Shown: positions 36,268 to 49,162, counted from the first letter of the stretch. The stretch: 64,000 bases of DNA from Dioscorea cayenensis subsp. rotundata (GCF_009730915.1 NC_052475.1:1364001-1428000), one strand, 5' to 3'. The notes: generated from the letters alone by a model not told the origin. Made by a program: numbers and translations.

Positions 36268-39200
36268 TTTTTAGGGAAGAGCTCAGAGAGCTGATTTTAT
36301 TAATAAGGGGAAAAAAAATACAAAGAGTTCAGAATTACAAACCAAGCCAAAGCTAAACAAAGCAAAACTCAAAAGAAATACAAAAACTCAAACAACACAA
36401 CGGAAGAAAATAAATTAAAAGATAAAACCCTCTCTGGAGAAATCCTTCATAACCCATCTCGGCAGCTCACGACCCTGGAAGAATAAAGAAAGCATATGCA
36501 AACTGGAAGCCAAGGATGCAAGCTTGTAAGCAGGTGAAGCCCACGACTTGGGAATGAGATGTATGGAAGGCCGGTTAGCCCCCTGAAGGATGAAGTTGAA
36601 GCTGTTAATCCAACTCTGGATCCTGCAATCAAGTGTATAACTCTGCGAGATGATCCTGCTTGAACCCGGGCCCGTGATGAAGCAGTGCGTGAGAGATAGC
36701 CCAGCGTCTACAGAAGCTTGAATTGCAGTGCAGATCGCCAGCAGATCAGCATCCTCAGCACTCCTAGCTTGTATTGGACCAGCCCCTGCCAACATCACAG
36801 AAAGATTAGAAGAAACACAAAAAAAACCAACATTCCCTACCTCTGATGCCTCATTCCATTGGCTGGCCACGAAGAGAAAGAGTCCATCCCTGAAAGAAAA
36901 ATTGTTAAGAATCAAACGGGATCCAAGCTTATCAGCATGAGCAAAGGAGAATTCCTTTGCATGAGAAAAAGCCCGGGCGACAATGACCAAACTAGAGACA
37001 GAATACCCCCTGAAAATTTTGTCACATCTATTCTTCCACAAAAACCAGGAAGCAGAAGCAATGACTGCCTTAGCAAATGGAGAAATTAAATCACAGAGGA
37101 GCCAACCACCAGAACAAAAGCCATCAGCAAGGGGGTTAGAAATGCTAAGCTTAGTGCAAACATGACTCCAAACATTCTGAGCCAAATTGCAAGAAAAAAG
37201 GAGATGCTCAATTGATTCATGCATTAAATTGCACATGGCACACAAATTCCTGGGACCCATATTTATGGAGTAAAGATATTCATAAGTACTAACCCTTCCC
37301 TTGAAAGCTAACCACAGGAAATGATGGACCCGGGGAGCCACATTTAAGTCCCAGATCCTCTTCCAACCCAACCAACCATCAGCCCAACAAGAAGAGCTAT
37401 TAAGATGCTGATAAACAATGGCCGAAGTGCTTTGCTTCACAGATTTAGTGGACCAAATCCAATGATTATTGCCATAAGTGTCAAGGGTGCCCAGCTTAGG
37501 AATAAAACAGTCCAGCCAATCCCCAAATAACAGCCCAAGCTTGTATAAGTCCCAGGAACCATTGCTACATAAATCAGAGACTGATAAGGAGTCGAGGTTC
37601 AAATTAACGTTGATATAGGTAGGGCACAGTGAGAGAGGAACCTCAGAGCACCAGGGATGACAAAGTAGAGAGGTCTGAACAGGATTAACAGTGTTAATTC
37701 TTAAGCTAGGAATAATTTTGATAGCTGTATAACAGAGTCCTCTAAAAAACCATGAGCAACCAGCAGGGATGGAGTCCTTCCAGAAATTAAGCATGCCATA
37801 CTTAAGAAGCAGGATATCAACCCAAATACATTTATCACAGTTAAGATACTTAAAAACATTCTTAGCCATCAAGGAATGCTTAGCAAGAGTAAGATTTCTG
37901 ATTGCAAGACCCCCCTCAGTCTTAGGAATAGTAATATCATTCCAAGATACAGCATGGATGCCCTTTCCATTGCAACTCTTACTCCAAAAAAATCTCCTAA
38001 CAATCCTATGGATCTCCAATAAGATAGAGTCATAAATCGGATAGACAGACAGGTAATAGAGAGGAAGAGACAGAAGAGAAGAATTAATAAGCACTGTCTT
38101 GGCTGCAGGCGATAATTTAGAGTGAGTCCACCGAGAACAACGGTTTTTAATGTTAGCTATAATATCAGCAAAGGTGGATTTAGCCAATCGCTTGGGGGAG
38201 ATGAGAATCCCAAGATATCTAAATGGAAATGTAGCAGCTGAAATGTTAAGGATAGAACAAATACGACTAGCCACCCGTTTGTTAGCCCAGGTTGGAAAAT
38301 AAATAGCAGATTTAGAATCATTAGGGACCTGACCAGAAATCTTGCCATAAAAATCCAAACAAAGTCTGATAGATCTAGCTGCCTTACGGGACATCTGGGT
38401 AATAATGACTAAATCATCAGCGAACATAAGATGATTAAAGTTTATGCGAAGCCTCGCATCAAAACCTGGGACATAGCCATTAGCCAAAGCAAAATTCAGA
38501 ATAGAGGTGAGATTTTGAGACACAAGGATGAAAAGATAGGAAGAGATAGGATCACCCTGTCTGATACCCCTGGAAGATCTAATCCAAGGGGTAGGCTGCC
38601 CATTAATAAGAAAGGAAAAGGAGGTGGAAGAAATACAAGCTTCTATCCAGGAGATCCAAATAGGAGGGAAATTCATTTTAGAGAGAGTAGCAAGAATTGC
38701 ACTCCAATGTATTGTATCATAAGCCTTCTCGATATCTATTTTGATTAACATCCTAGGGGGATTCTTACAATCAGATTCAATCGTATGGGCAGCTTCTTGC
38801 AAAGCAATAATATTATCGAAGGGACAGCGACCCGAAACAAAGCCCGCTTGTTCTCTACCAATAAGATTAGGGAGAACAAGCTTCAAACGATTGGCCAAAA
38901 TTTTAGATATGATCTTAAAGCACACATTGCACAGAGATATTGGTCTGTAATCAGTAACATACAAAGGACTATCTTTCTTAGGAATCAAGGCTATATAAGA
39001 TTTCCCCCAAGAATTAGGCATAGTGGAGTTGGTAAAAAAATGATTAACAGCTTCAAACAAACTGTCTTCAATATCAGCCCAGAAAAAACGATAAAACTCA
39101 GCATTAAATCCATCCGGACCAGGACTTTTACCCAAAGGAAGCTCAAAAACAGACAATCGAACTTCCTCCCGAGTAACCTCACGAGTGAGGAAGGCACAAT

Positions 39201-39874
39201 CCATATCCGAGAGCTGAGGGAGGTCATTAGGGATAAGACTCAGAATATCAGCAAAGGAAGTATTAGCAGAACTAGTCCACAGGCGAGAATAGGAGTTCAT
39301 AAAAGCTGTCTCAATACCTGCTCGCTCAGTAAATAAATTACCACAAGCATCTTTTACCTGAGTGATCCGATTGATGTGCCTGCGGATACGAGTAGCATTA
39401 TGGAAAAATTTAGAATTGGTGTCCCCGCCACACACCCAAGCCAAGTGTGCACGCTGGGCCCATTTGTTGGTATTTTGCTTCTCCAACATTGCATATTTGG
39501 CATACATCTCCTCTAGAAGGTCCTGTGTACCATCATCAAAAGCAACAGATAATTCTAGAGCAGAAATAATGGACTCAGTGAGCTTAATGTCCATATCAAG
39601 GTTAGTTAACCCCTCTTTACACCAATTAAGAATATTAGCACGCGATCTAAAAAGCAAGTGAGTAAAGGCATGCATAGGAGTACCATTAGGGGAGAAGGCA
39701 GAAGCCCTTCTCACAACGCTATGACACCCAACACAATCCAACCAATAGTTATTAAAGCGAAAAGGGCTACGAATATGACTATTAGCAAGCTTAACAGTCA
39801 CTAAAAGAGGAGCATGATCAGAAAAAACCTTAGGGAGGTGCTGAAGACTGGTTGAATGACAACGAGAGGACCAA
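36268..39874 (-). mobile_element. 5'-truncated L1-type LINE
   Basis: The 17-bp target duplication TAGAAATTCAGTTTGTT flanks it exactly (36251-36267 and 39875-39891). The element lies on the minus strand. Its 3' end is at the left: a short 3' UTR, then CCCTAAAAAAA-type tail. The 5' end is cut inside the endonuclease domain. One reading frame is open from the truncation point to the stop at 36415, so the insertion is young. It splits sequence that is otherwise continuous with 36006-36250 on the left and 39892 onward on the right. Confidence 0.93.
36415..39873 (-). CDS. LINE ORF2 remnant: end of endonuclease, reverse transcriptase, zinc-finger, RNase H-like tail
   Basis: About 1152 codons are open to the 5' truncation; the first ATG is at 39801. 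The N-terminal residues (LPKVFSDHAPLLVTVK) are the last block of the AP endonuclease. The reverse transcriptase follows: GKSPGPDGFNAEFYRFFW, DYRPISLCNVCFKIISKIL, EQAGFVSGRCPFDNIIALQE, RGIRQGDPISSYLFIL and HLMFADDLVIIT with the catalytic Asp pair. The zf-RVT region is DLNVAPRVHHFLWLAFKGR with LCAMCNLMHESIEHLLFSC. A C-terminal region (about 150 residues, ARSAEDADLLAICTAIQASV) resembles the RNase H-like domain of plant L1 elements, but its usual acidic residues are poorly kept. ORF1 and most of the endonuclease are missing, so it could not move by itself. Confidence 0.92.
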   Translation of the reverse strand, partial: WSSRCHSTSLQHLPKVFSDHAPLLVTVKLANSHIRSPFRFNNYWLDCVGCHSVVRRASAFSPNGTPMHAFTHLLFRSRANILNWCKEGLTNLDMDIKLTESIISALELSVAFDDGTQDLLEEMYAKYAMLEKQNTNKWAQRAHLAWVCGGDTNSKFFHNATRIRRHINRITQVKDACGNLFTERAGIETAFMNSYSRLWTSSANTSFADILSLIPNDLPQLSDMDCAFLTREVTREEVRLSVFELPLGKSPGPDGFNAEFYRFFWADIEDSLFEAVNHFFTNSTMPNSWGKSYIALIPKKDSPLYVTDYRPISLCNVCFKIISKILANRLKLVLPNLIGREQAGFVSGRCPFDNIIALQEAAHTIESDCKNPPRMLIKIDIEKAYDTIHWSAILATLSKMNFPPIWISWIEACISSTSFSFLINGQPTPWIRSSRGIRQGDPISSYLFILVSQNLTSILNFALANGYVPGFDARLRINFNHLMFADDLVIITQMSRKAARSIRLCLDFYGKISGQVPNDSKSAIYFPTWANKRVASRICSILNISAATFPFRYLGILISPKRLAKSTFADIIANIKNRCSRWTHSKLSPAAKTVLINSSLLSLPLYYLSVYPIYDSILLEIHRIVRRFFWSKSCNGKGIHAVSWNDITIPKTEGGLAIRNLTLAKHSLMAKNVFKYLNCDKCIWVDILLLKYGMLNFWKDSIPAGCSWFFRGLCYTAIKIIPSLRINTVNPVQTSLLCHPWCSEVPLSLCPTYINVNLNLDSLSVSDLCSNGSWDLYKLGLLFGDWLDCFIPKLGTLDTYGNNHWIWSTKSVKQSTSAIVYQHLNSSSCWADGWLGWKRIWDLNVAPRVHHFLWLAFKGRVSTYEYLYSINMGPRNLCAMCNLMHESIEHLLFSCNLAQNVWSHVCTKLSISNPLADGFCSGGWLLCDLISPFAKAVIASASWFLWKNRCDKIFRGYSVSSLVIVARAFSHAKEFSFAHADKLGSRLILNNFSFRDGLFLFVASQWNEASEVGNVGFFCVSSNLSVMLAGAGPIQARSAEDADLLAICTAIQASVDAGLSLTHCFITGPGSSRIISQSYTLDCRIQSWINSFNFILQGANRPSIHLIPKSWASPAYKLASLASSLHMLSLFFQGRELPRWVMKDFSREGFIF

Positions 39875-39891
39875 TAGAAATTCAGTTTGTT

Positions 39892-40573
39892 ACATGAACC
39901 TTTGTTTCAGTTATTAGTAGCATATTGTGTCATGTCATGTGGAGTTCAACCATCACATACTGAGTTCAATCCATTGTTTGTATTTGGTTGCATGTTTAGT
40001 GACTGAATTGGAATTACACATATACTCTGTCTGACATTGTTAGTTTGATTTCATTCTGAATCAACCTCCTTTTTATATTTTGACTGACAAAATTACTCTT
40101 TTAAGTATTTTCATGAGTTTGAAATTTACAGCTATCTTTAATATTCAAACTATATCATACTATTAATTACTTAAATAGCTGTTGGTGGTTACTTTTTGTT
40201 CAAGTCTATTCTGTTTTCATTAATTGCATGCCAAGATGTAAAACCAAAATAAAAGAGTCTGGGTTTTTTGCAACTGAGATTTTCATGTGAATCAAATGAA
40301 TGCATTTTGATAATTTCAAGCATAAAATTTCCAAGGCTATCTCCAGCTTCAAAGATAATGGTTTTAATTTAGTTACCGCATTCATTGAAGCCTTTACAAA
40401 TTTCCATAAGACGTGGCAGAAAATAAATTAATGAACAAATAAAATTTAAACTAATCTTCATAAGAGAATTAGAAAAATAAGTCTAAAAACGACAGTATAA
40501 TAAATTCTGAAAATTGCATACTAATGTGCTATAACAATTCCAAAAGATGCATGAAATTGTACTATAACATTCC
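39892..40573. other. Intergenic region
   Basis: AT-rich unique-looking DNA right of the LINE. No gene or repeat is recognised. Confidence 0.5.
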
Positions 40574-41153
40574 TAGGGGTGTAAATGAGCCAAGCTACTC
40601 GTGAGCTACTCGAGATCGGTTCGGTCAATGCTCAAATTCGATTCGATTGTTCACGAGCCGAGCCAAGGTCGAGTTGCTCGTTTATGTTGACGAGCCGAGC
40701 TCGAGCTCAAAAATACTCAGCTCGTGAGGTTCGCGAGCCTAAACGAGCTTTTATATATAAAATATTAAATTATTTATATATAAATTACAAAAATACATAA
40801 TTATATAAATTATATAAAATTACAAAAATACTTAAGTATACAAACTAATCGAGCTTAAACGAGCCGAGCTCAAGCTACTTGAACTTTTCAGCGAGCCGAG
40901 CTCAAACACAAAAAAATAGCTTGAATGAGCTCGAGCTACTTGAGCTTTTCAGCGAGCTGAGCTCGAACACAAAAAAAAATAGCTCGAATGAGCTCGAGCT
41001 ACTTGAGCTTTTTAGATGGATATATATTTTATATTTTTAAAATATTGATTATTATAACCTCAAGTTTAAATTAATAGAATTATTTAATATTTAAAAAAAA
41101 ATTTAAATTTAAATTCAGCACCTCTTTAATTTTAGTTCTACTTCCGCCACTGG
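40574..41153. mobile_element. Relic of hAT-like or related DNA element (GAGCTC-rich)
   Basis: It starts TAGGGGTGTAAATGAGC, a terminus common in plant hAT-like repeats, and is filled with GAGCCGAGC and GAGCTCGAGC motifs. CCGCCACTG at 41145-41153 resembles the CAGTGGCGG end of another plant hAT type, so the stretch may be two relics side by side. No target duplication was found. Confidence 0.35.
40858..41013. repeat. Short tandem array, about 2.5 units of 60-63 bp
   Basis: The unit is of the form GAGCTCGAGCTACTTGAGCT, then TTTCAGCGAGC, then AACACAAAAAAA, then TAGC. Three partial to full copies differ by a few bases and by A-run length. Confidence 0.75.
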
Positions 41154-42216
41154 CTGACACTAAAACCCTTGGTTCTTTTCTTATCAAAGTGTTGAGTGAT
41201 CCAGCTAAGAGACTAGATTATGATATGCCCTTCTTCATTGAAAAGCATTTGTGAAATTTTAGTATACTTACAAGATAATCACATCACTTTCATGAGGGCA
41301 ATTAAAAAAAAAAAAATACCACAAGTATAAAGTTGGCATTATATATGTTGGTAGTACAAAAATATAAAATAATCAGTTAATTTAAGATAGATCAATTGAT
41401 CAATGATAATAACAAAAACAAAAAACTTTGGTTGGTTTTCATATGATGTGTGATTGAAAATTCTTTGGATAATTGCTCAGAGAAATGAAATTAAAATTGA
41501 GTTGTGTGACTGATTTGATGTAAATTGAATTACCATGACCAAAACTCAAAATTGTCCAAAGTTTGATGACCAATCCAAAAATTAACCCTATTGTTTGAAC
41601 TACTCTTACAACCAAAAGGGTGGTATTTAAATTTTTTCTAAGTTAAAAAAATCACAAGTTTAAACTAGACTATTTCAGTTTAAAACCGTGATGGAAAAAA
41701 AACCAAACCAAATTTAGTTTAAATCAAAATAAAGATATTCATATTTGAGATTAAATTATATATGCATTAAATCTACATTTTATGTTGCATTGCTAACATA
41801 TAATTCAACCGATCACTACCGGCAGACAATAAATTAACAATGAAACCCATGTTTATTAATTTATTATCATACAAAATAACAATTCAATGACAACTTGAAC
41901 AAAGTCCCAAACAGTTGCATGCTAACAAGACAAAAGGGGAAAGCACACTGATGCCACTAGAAAACCAATTGAAGATTCAGAGAGGAAAAATAACATGTTT
42001 TCCACTACAACTAGCAAATCTTGAAACCTACAAAGCCTGAAAGAAATCAAGAAAACGAATGCTCTCTCTGCTGCCTTCCTCTATTTCCATACACATCAAT
42101 GGTGCATCATAAAGTAGACAAACAACTCAAAATTAAGCCACAGCAATCTCAATCTCACAACAAGAACAGGTGATTCGAGACAATCGTTTTAACTGCTCCC
42201 CCGTTAAGTGTGGAGC
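41154..42216. other. Intergenic region and actin 3' UTR
   Basis: No gene is visible. Bases from about 41900 to 42216 probably include the actin 3' UTR. Confidence 0.5.
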
Positions 42217-43795
<1,579 letters not shown>

Positions 43796-43806
43796 TTCCT
43801 AGGTAG

Positions 43807-45020
43807 CTGCCAAACGTACAAGAGATGGATAAAATTAAATATGCTCATCTAAGAAGAAGAACTTGGTTCTATGCTTACAGCAATCACTCCTCCAATCTAT
43901 CTATTAAAAGAAAATAATTAGGGAGGGGAAGAAAAAAAAAACTTGAATTTGGCAGTATAATTAATAAAACAAAAAATCATCAAGAAATTCTTGTGGCACA
44001 ATTTCATCAAATAGAAAATCTTTATGGGAACTTCACATGATTCATAGCCAATCAAATAACCCAATGCATTTTGATGATCAAGCAACTTTCTCTCTAAAAA
44101 AATCAGTTCCAAAATTTATCAATCAGGTAAGCTAACCAATCATGAACATTATGCATATCTCTTTGCCAATAAATTATGTGGTTTGTGTCAAAAGGCAACC
44201 ATTGATCAATATAGCTAAACTCAGTTGGATGGAACATAAGTAGTCCATTTAGTGTCCAAAAAAAAAATTTTAGATACTGTCAATATGTAAGTGACAACAA
44301 CCATGACATATATATAATGAAAAATTAGCTATTCTTCCACATTATTGCTCAAATTTATTCTTCAAATATTGCACATAATACGCTTACAAAGGGGAACTCG
44401 AGACAAAAGAAATGAAAAATATTGGCAACACAGCACACAATAGGCCAAGCAAACTCAGGAAATTTCAGACCGTATAGAAACATACTTCATAGCAAAAGAA
44501 TAAAATGATAGACCAAACAAATGAGATACATTACACATTCCAACTAGGCTTTTTCAAAAAAAAAAAAAAAGCTGCCTTTATTAAAACAACAACTAAAATG
44601 GAACACAAAAAGCGGAAATCTTTGAATTCCCCTTCCATTCAGCCATGAAAAAGGCATTACCATAAAGTAGAATAACATCAAGCACACCACTAGAACGAAT
44701 AAAATAGAAAAATTTTCACATTGCATTCCCTCGCATCCAACCTAAATCAAGCCACCAAAACTAAACAGAACGCATTCCAAACCAAAATCCTGCTCATCAA
44801 AACCCTCAAAAGAGAAATCACCACCAAAAACTCAAGCAGAAACAAACGAAACACTCGATTTCCTACTTCCCCATCACAAGAAAAGATCAAATCAACACCT
44901 CCACTTCCCTGATCGACCAAACGACTTTAAAAACAAGTAGATCGATGCAAAATTAATAGAAAGAAACAGATCGAAAACCTAACAGAAGCCAAGTACCAGC
45001 CATTGCCGGCAATACCTCAC
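43807..45020 (-). other. Leader intron of the actin gene
   Basis: The acceptor TTTGGCAG lies at 43807 and 11 leader bases precede the ATG. The likely donor is GGAG/GTGAGG at 45021/45020 (a second GT nearby at 45014 is possible). The intron is T-rich on the transcribed strand. It contains an A run at 44558-44571 on the plus strand next to sequence resembling a small retroposon tail. Confidence 0.65.
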
Positions 45021-45100
45021 CTCCGCTTCGAAGACGAAGATTCTGACGCACTTCCAACGAAGTCGATGCAGTGCCACGAACACGACGAACGAAGAAGGGT

Positions 45101-45108
45101 TTTATATA
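45101..45108 (-). promoter_or_regulatory. TATA box of the actin gene
   Basis: The minus strand reads GCTATATAAA. The predicted start site is near 45075, giving a first non-coding exon of about 55 bp before the leader intron. Confidence 0.7.
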
Positions 45109-46217
45109 GCATTCCGAAATAAATAAATAAATAAATAGTTAATTAAATTAATAAGTAATGCCTGAACTATGACTAAATTATTTATTTTCTATCCTAAATT
45201 TTAAAAATATAATTATAATAATATTTTTTTAATCATTAAATTACACTAATATGTTGACATTTTATTTTATTATATTAAATAAAATATATTTTGTTTTTTA
45301 ATAATCAATCACAACAATCGAAAAAAAATAAGTAAAAAAAATAATATACAGTCTAGTGGAAACCGCAAAATAAAAAGAATTACTGAACAAAACAAAAACA
45401 ATAAAGATAAAAAAAGTACAATATAAATATATTTTTAAAATAAAAATGAATATATTGTTGAAATTCAGAACTAAAATATAATTTATTTAATTAGATTGTT
45501 AATATTTTTAAAAAAATAATAAAAAAAACTAATTTATATTTTTTCTTTAATTCATCTTGAAGATGAGTTGGCTTTGGGACAGGCAGCGGACAAAAGATGA
45601 CCGTTCGATGGACAGACCAAGAAGGAATCTCAACCGCCGGATCGAGCTTTCGGTGGCCTTTTGGGGCCCTTGCCACGTCATCCAGCGGGTTTCGGATCGT
45701 GACGTGTGGTGGGTCCGACCCTCCTAGCTTTTGGTATCGGATTCGGGTTATCGGGTTGAAACCCGGTAAGGCTTTGCTTTCAAGCATGGAATTATAATTG
45801 GAAGGCATGCTGTTTCCAGCAAATACTGAATTATTAAAACAGCATCATTATCACCACTTTTGGTTTCTAAAGTCCTTTATAACTAAAAGTAATCAAATAA
45901 TTAAAAAAAATAGAAATAATACTTACACGAACCTTTTGTTGAGAATAGAATATTCCAAATCCCAATTCCCAATTAATTATAGTATCAATACATCTACGGA
46001 TCTACCACAAATAGTAATACATTTTATAAATATAACGGCATTCATACACATAGAATTAAGAAAGAAAAATTAATATATATATATATATATATATATAAAG
46101 AGTTATTTTTATATAGTTATTGTAAAGTAATGAATGTTATGGTATGTTATTTTCTGGGGTATATTTGCAAATAATTTCGCTTTTCTTTTTTAATTGTTGA
46201 ATGTGGTTAGTTGGGAT
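45109..46217. other. Actin upstream region
   Basis: 45109-45540 is AT-rich. 45590-45790 is a GC-richer island with CCACGTCA and GACGTG motifs (G-box-like) on the actin upstream side. Overlapping opposite-strand frames there look accidental. (TA)n lies at about 46073-46097. Confidence 0.45.
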
Positions 46218-46225
46218 GCAAATGG

Positions 46226-46350
46226 AGCATGAGCGTGGGATCGGAGAAGGCACATGGAGGCACGTGGGAAACACGTGAGGAGAAGGGGGTATAAAAGGAA
46301 GAGGAGAGGTGAGGTGGTGACCGTGGTGTGGGTTTAGAATGATGACACCT
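46226..46350 (+). promoter_or_regulatory. Orphan promoter-like segment with two G-boxes and a TATA box
   Basis: CACGTG occurs at 46261-46266 and 46272-46277. TATAAAA is at 46290-46296, followed by a purine-rich stretch and an ATG at 46339. The frame from that ATG runs about 45 codons (starting MMTPACMVWLHQVM) straight into an ATT repeat and stops, with no family match. It may be a promoter left by a lost or displaced gene, a small peptide gene, or a non-coding transcript start. Confidence 0.35.
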
Positions 46351-46422
46351 GCGTGTATGGTTTGGCTCCACCAAGTCATGTCATGTTGTGCTTTGTCCGG
46401 GCACGATGCCGGCCCACTTCGC

Positions 46423-46424
<2 letters not shown>

Positions 46425-46458
<34 letters not shown>
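46425..46458. repeat. (ATT)n microsatellite
   Basis: An uninterrupted ATT/TTA run of about 11 units ending in ATTTATAG. Confidence 0.9.
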
Positions 46459-46792
46459 TATAGATATTTATAAGTCATATATACCATAGATGTGCATAGG
46501 TGTCGAGAGCTTGCGCAAGCTCAATAACACGTATGCCTTCCGCTTGTATTAATTGAAGTTCAAACCTAGTATTATGGTAACAATATAAATACCCTACATA
46601 TCATTTTTTTTTACTTACATAATTATTCTCTAATATAAGATATATATTTTTATTATTTTTTAATTATTTATATAATATATATATGTAATATATAATCACC
46701 GCACAACATAAGAGCAGTAGTCCAACTTTTTTAACTAAAAAAATGAATTATATTCAAAGAGGCTCGAATTCGAGACCTCTTAGGGTCTGCTT
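46459..46792. other. Unassigned AT-rich stretch
   Basis: Between the ATT run and the next MITE. The end carries AGGCTCGAATTCGAGACCTC, a palindromic repeat-like phrase, but no element boundaries could be set. Confidence 0.4.
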
Positions 46793-47663
46793 GGATGAAG
46801 GTTTTGTAAAGTAAGGTAAAGTAAAGTAATGGGAGGTAAAGGAAGTTTTTAAACCCTTTCTTGCTTGGGGCAAGGTAAGGTAAATAAAGGTTTTGAAACC
46901 TTATTGTGTTTGGTTTGAAGTTAATTGGAGGTAAGGTTTTATAGTAATATTACCAAATTACCCCTATACTGAAAGACAAAACTTGATTCACAATTACGGT
47001 AATGTTTGTTTTGATACCACATCAAAAAAATATATGTATACACATACACATCAAATACACATACACTACACATACATGTACATATACATATATACAAATA
47101 CAAAAGTATATATGTATACACATACACACAGGCATACATATATACATAAATATACATAAATATATACATATACACATACACATATGCATAATGCACACAT
47201 ACATATACTTGTACACATGTATATTTATATAAATATACATAGGTATTTTTACACACATATACATCCATACATGTATGCATAGGTATTTTTACACATATAC
47301 ATGCATATATGTATGCATGTATATGTGTAAAAATACCTATGTATATTTATACACACACATATACATCCTTTTATAATTTAAAATTAATTGTTATATTAAT
47401 TAATTAATTAATTAATTAATATTTCTTTTATTGGAATTTTTGTAAATGAACAAGAGCATTTTGGTCAACAAAAAAATAATTTCTATTCAAAACCTCTCAA
47501 ACCCTCCAATTTGGAGGGTTGGAAAATGGGGTTAGATGGAGGTTTTAAAACCTCCATCTAACCCTCTAAACCCGTACCTCTATCCTTACTCCCTCCCCCA
47601 AGCAAGGTTAATCCCAAAACCTTCCTTTACATTACCTCCCAAAATATCCATCCAAGCACACCC
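46793..47663. mobile_element. PIF/Harbinger-like MITE, 871 bp
   Basis: The terminal inverted repeats match: left GGGTCTGCTTGGATGAAGG, right (complement) GGGTGTGCTTGGATGGATA. The subterminal parts also mirror each other (GGAGGTAAAGGAAG and GGAGGTAATGTAAAGGAAG). The 3-bp duplication TTA flanks it (46790-46792 and 47664-47666), as expected for PIF/Harbinger. The centre holds a (ATACAC)n-type microsatellite at about 47035-47360. No transposase is present. Confidence 0.75.
47035..47365. repeat. ATACAC/TATACA-type simple repeat inside the MITE
   Basis: Long alternating ATACAT, ACACAT and ATATAC units. Frames of about 76-113 codons on both strands here are purely repeat-encoded. Confidence 0.85.
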
Positions 47664-47666
47664 TTA

Positions 47667-48535
47667 ATCACAAACACCAGTAATTACCAGTGAGTTAGCC
47701 CACACTTCCTAGTGATAGTTTATTTTATTTTAAAATAAAAAAAATTAAGAATTTATTTTTATTATTTTTTTACGAAAGCCATAAGTACTATATATATCAT
47801 GAGTGTGTGCACAGATTGGAAATTAATCATCCAATTCGCACATCCTTAGTTGAGGACAGAATTTGAGTTACGAGTCCATGCCTACAACCTCCACCCCATT
47901 ATCATTATTGCTTCAAACGAATCTCAAATTCAAGATGTTTTGATTATCTCACCTTTATTTTTCGTAAAATTATTCAAATTTTTTCAACTCAATAGTTGCA
48001 GATTTGTGGAAGGTATGTAAGTGATTATAATATATTGTTGTTGCTTACAAACAAATATATATATATATATATATATATGACTAAAATAATGTTTTCTCGT
48101 AATTTAAATGTACATTTTTCCTATACTACACTTTGGTCTTTTCATGACACTTTAACTTAATTAAAAACTAAAAATCATGCATTATAAATGTTTAAATTAT
48201 TAAATGGCAATTATTGTAATAGGGAGGAACCAAAATGAAACTTTTCATATAAAAATATACATTATCTTTTATTTTTTAAAAGTTTTTTTTAAAACATTTG
48301 GCTCTAGTGTTTAAATTAAAAAAAAAAAAATTGTCTCAATCTTTCATTTTTTTAGTTTATCTACAATTACATTCTAATGACATGAAAATAACCTTAAAAT
48401 CGACTAAGTCGTTTTTTTTTGACATTTGTATATTGCTTGAGATGAATGATTTACTCCCGATGATTGTTTTTTGAATGTCACTTTATATCTCTGTTGGACA
48501 TTTAATTTTCTTTATTTCTTGTCGATTCTATAGTC
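47667..48535. other. Intergenic region
   Basis: AT-rich, with (TA)n at about 48056-48078 and T runs. No gene is seen. Confidence 0.5.
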
Positions 48536-49162
48536 TTTTCTCATATTTAACTTTTATTTGTTTTATTTTTTGTTCTTTTATTATATATTGTAACTCATCT
48601 TTCAATAAAGTTGGGGTTATCCATTGTTTATTTCTTTGGGTTTTTTTAATTGATGTTATCTAATATTTTTTATTCCTTAGTCACCAAGTTTGCCCTTCAG
48701 TCTCTTTTTTTAAGAAACATTTAAAAAAATCTTAGGAAAAAAATGATAAATTCACTGTTTATCTATAAATTAAAACAATAAACACGTGACAAACTCACTA
48801 ATGTTTTTACCTTCTTTGCTCCTCGTGAGTTATATAATCTTTTTTCTCATATTTAATTTTATTTATTTTGATTAGTTTTTATTTTATTTTATTATATATA
48901 ACTGATATTGACTAATTGCCCTTACAACTCTAGATAAAATTGGAGCCATTCATTTTTATCAAAATAAATAAATAGAGTGTAAAATTTTTGTCTTTTTTAA
49001 TCGATGTTATATGATCCTTTTTTATTCCTTAGTCACCAAGTTTAGCTTTAGCCTATTTTTAGTAACAAAATCCATGTTTTTAAAAAAATAATCAAAAAAA
49101 GAAGAAGAAAAGGTGATAAACTCACTATCTATCTTCCTGAATTAAAACAATAAACATGTGAT
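48536..49162. repeat. Diverged tandem duplication, units about 255 and 321 bp
   Basis: 48536-48790 and 48842-49162 share TTTTCTCATATTTAA, ATTATATAT, AATAAAGTTGGGG versus GATAAAATTGGAG, TTTTTATTCCTTAGTCACCA and ATTAAAACAATAAACA in the same order. Divergence and indels indicate an old event. Confidence 0.7.

Noticed and set aside
45491-45808. Overlapping frames on both strands in the GC-richer island upstream of actin
   Set aside because: No family signature, no splice or codon support; more likely regulatory or relic sequence.
46939-47280. 113-codon Tyr/Val/Cys-rich frame
   Set aside because: Encoded wholly by the ATACAC-type simple repeat.
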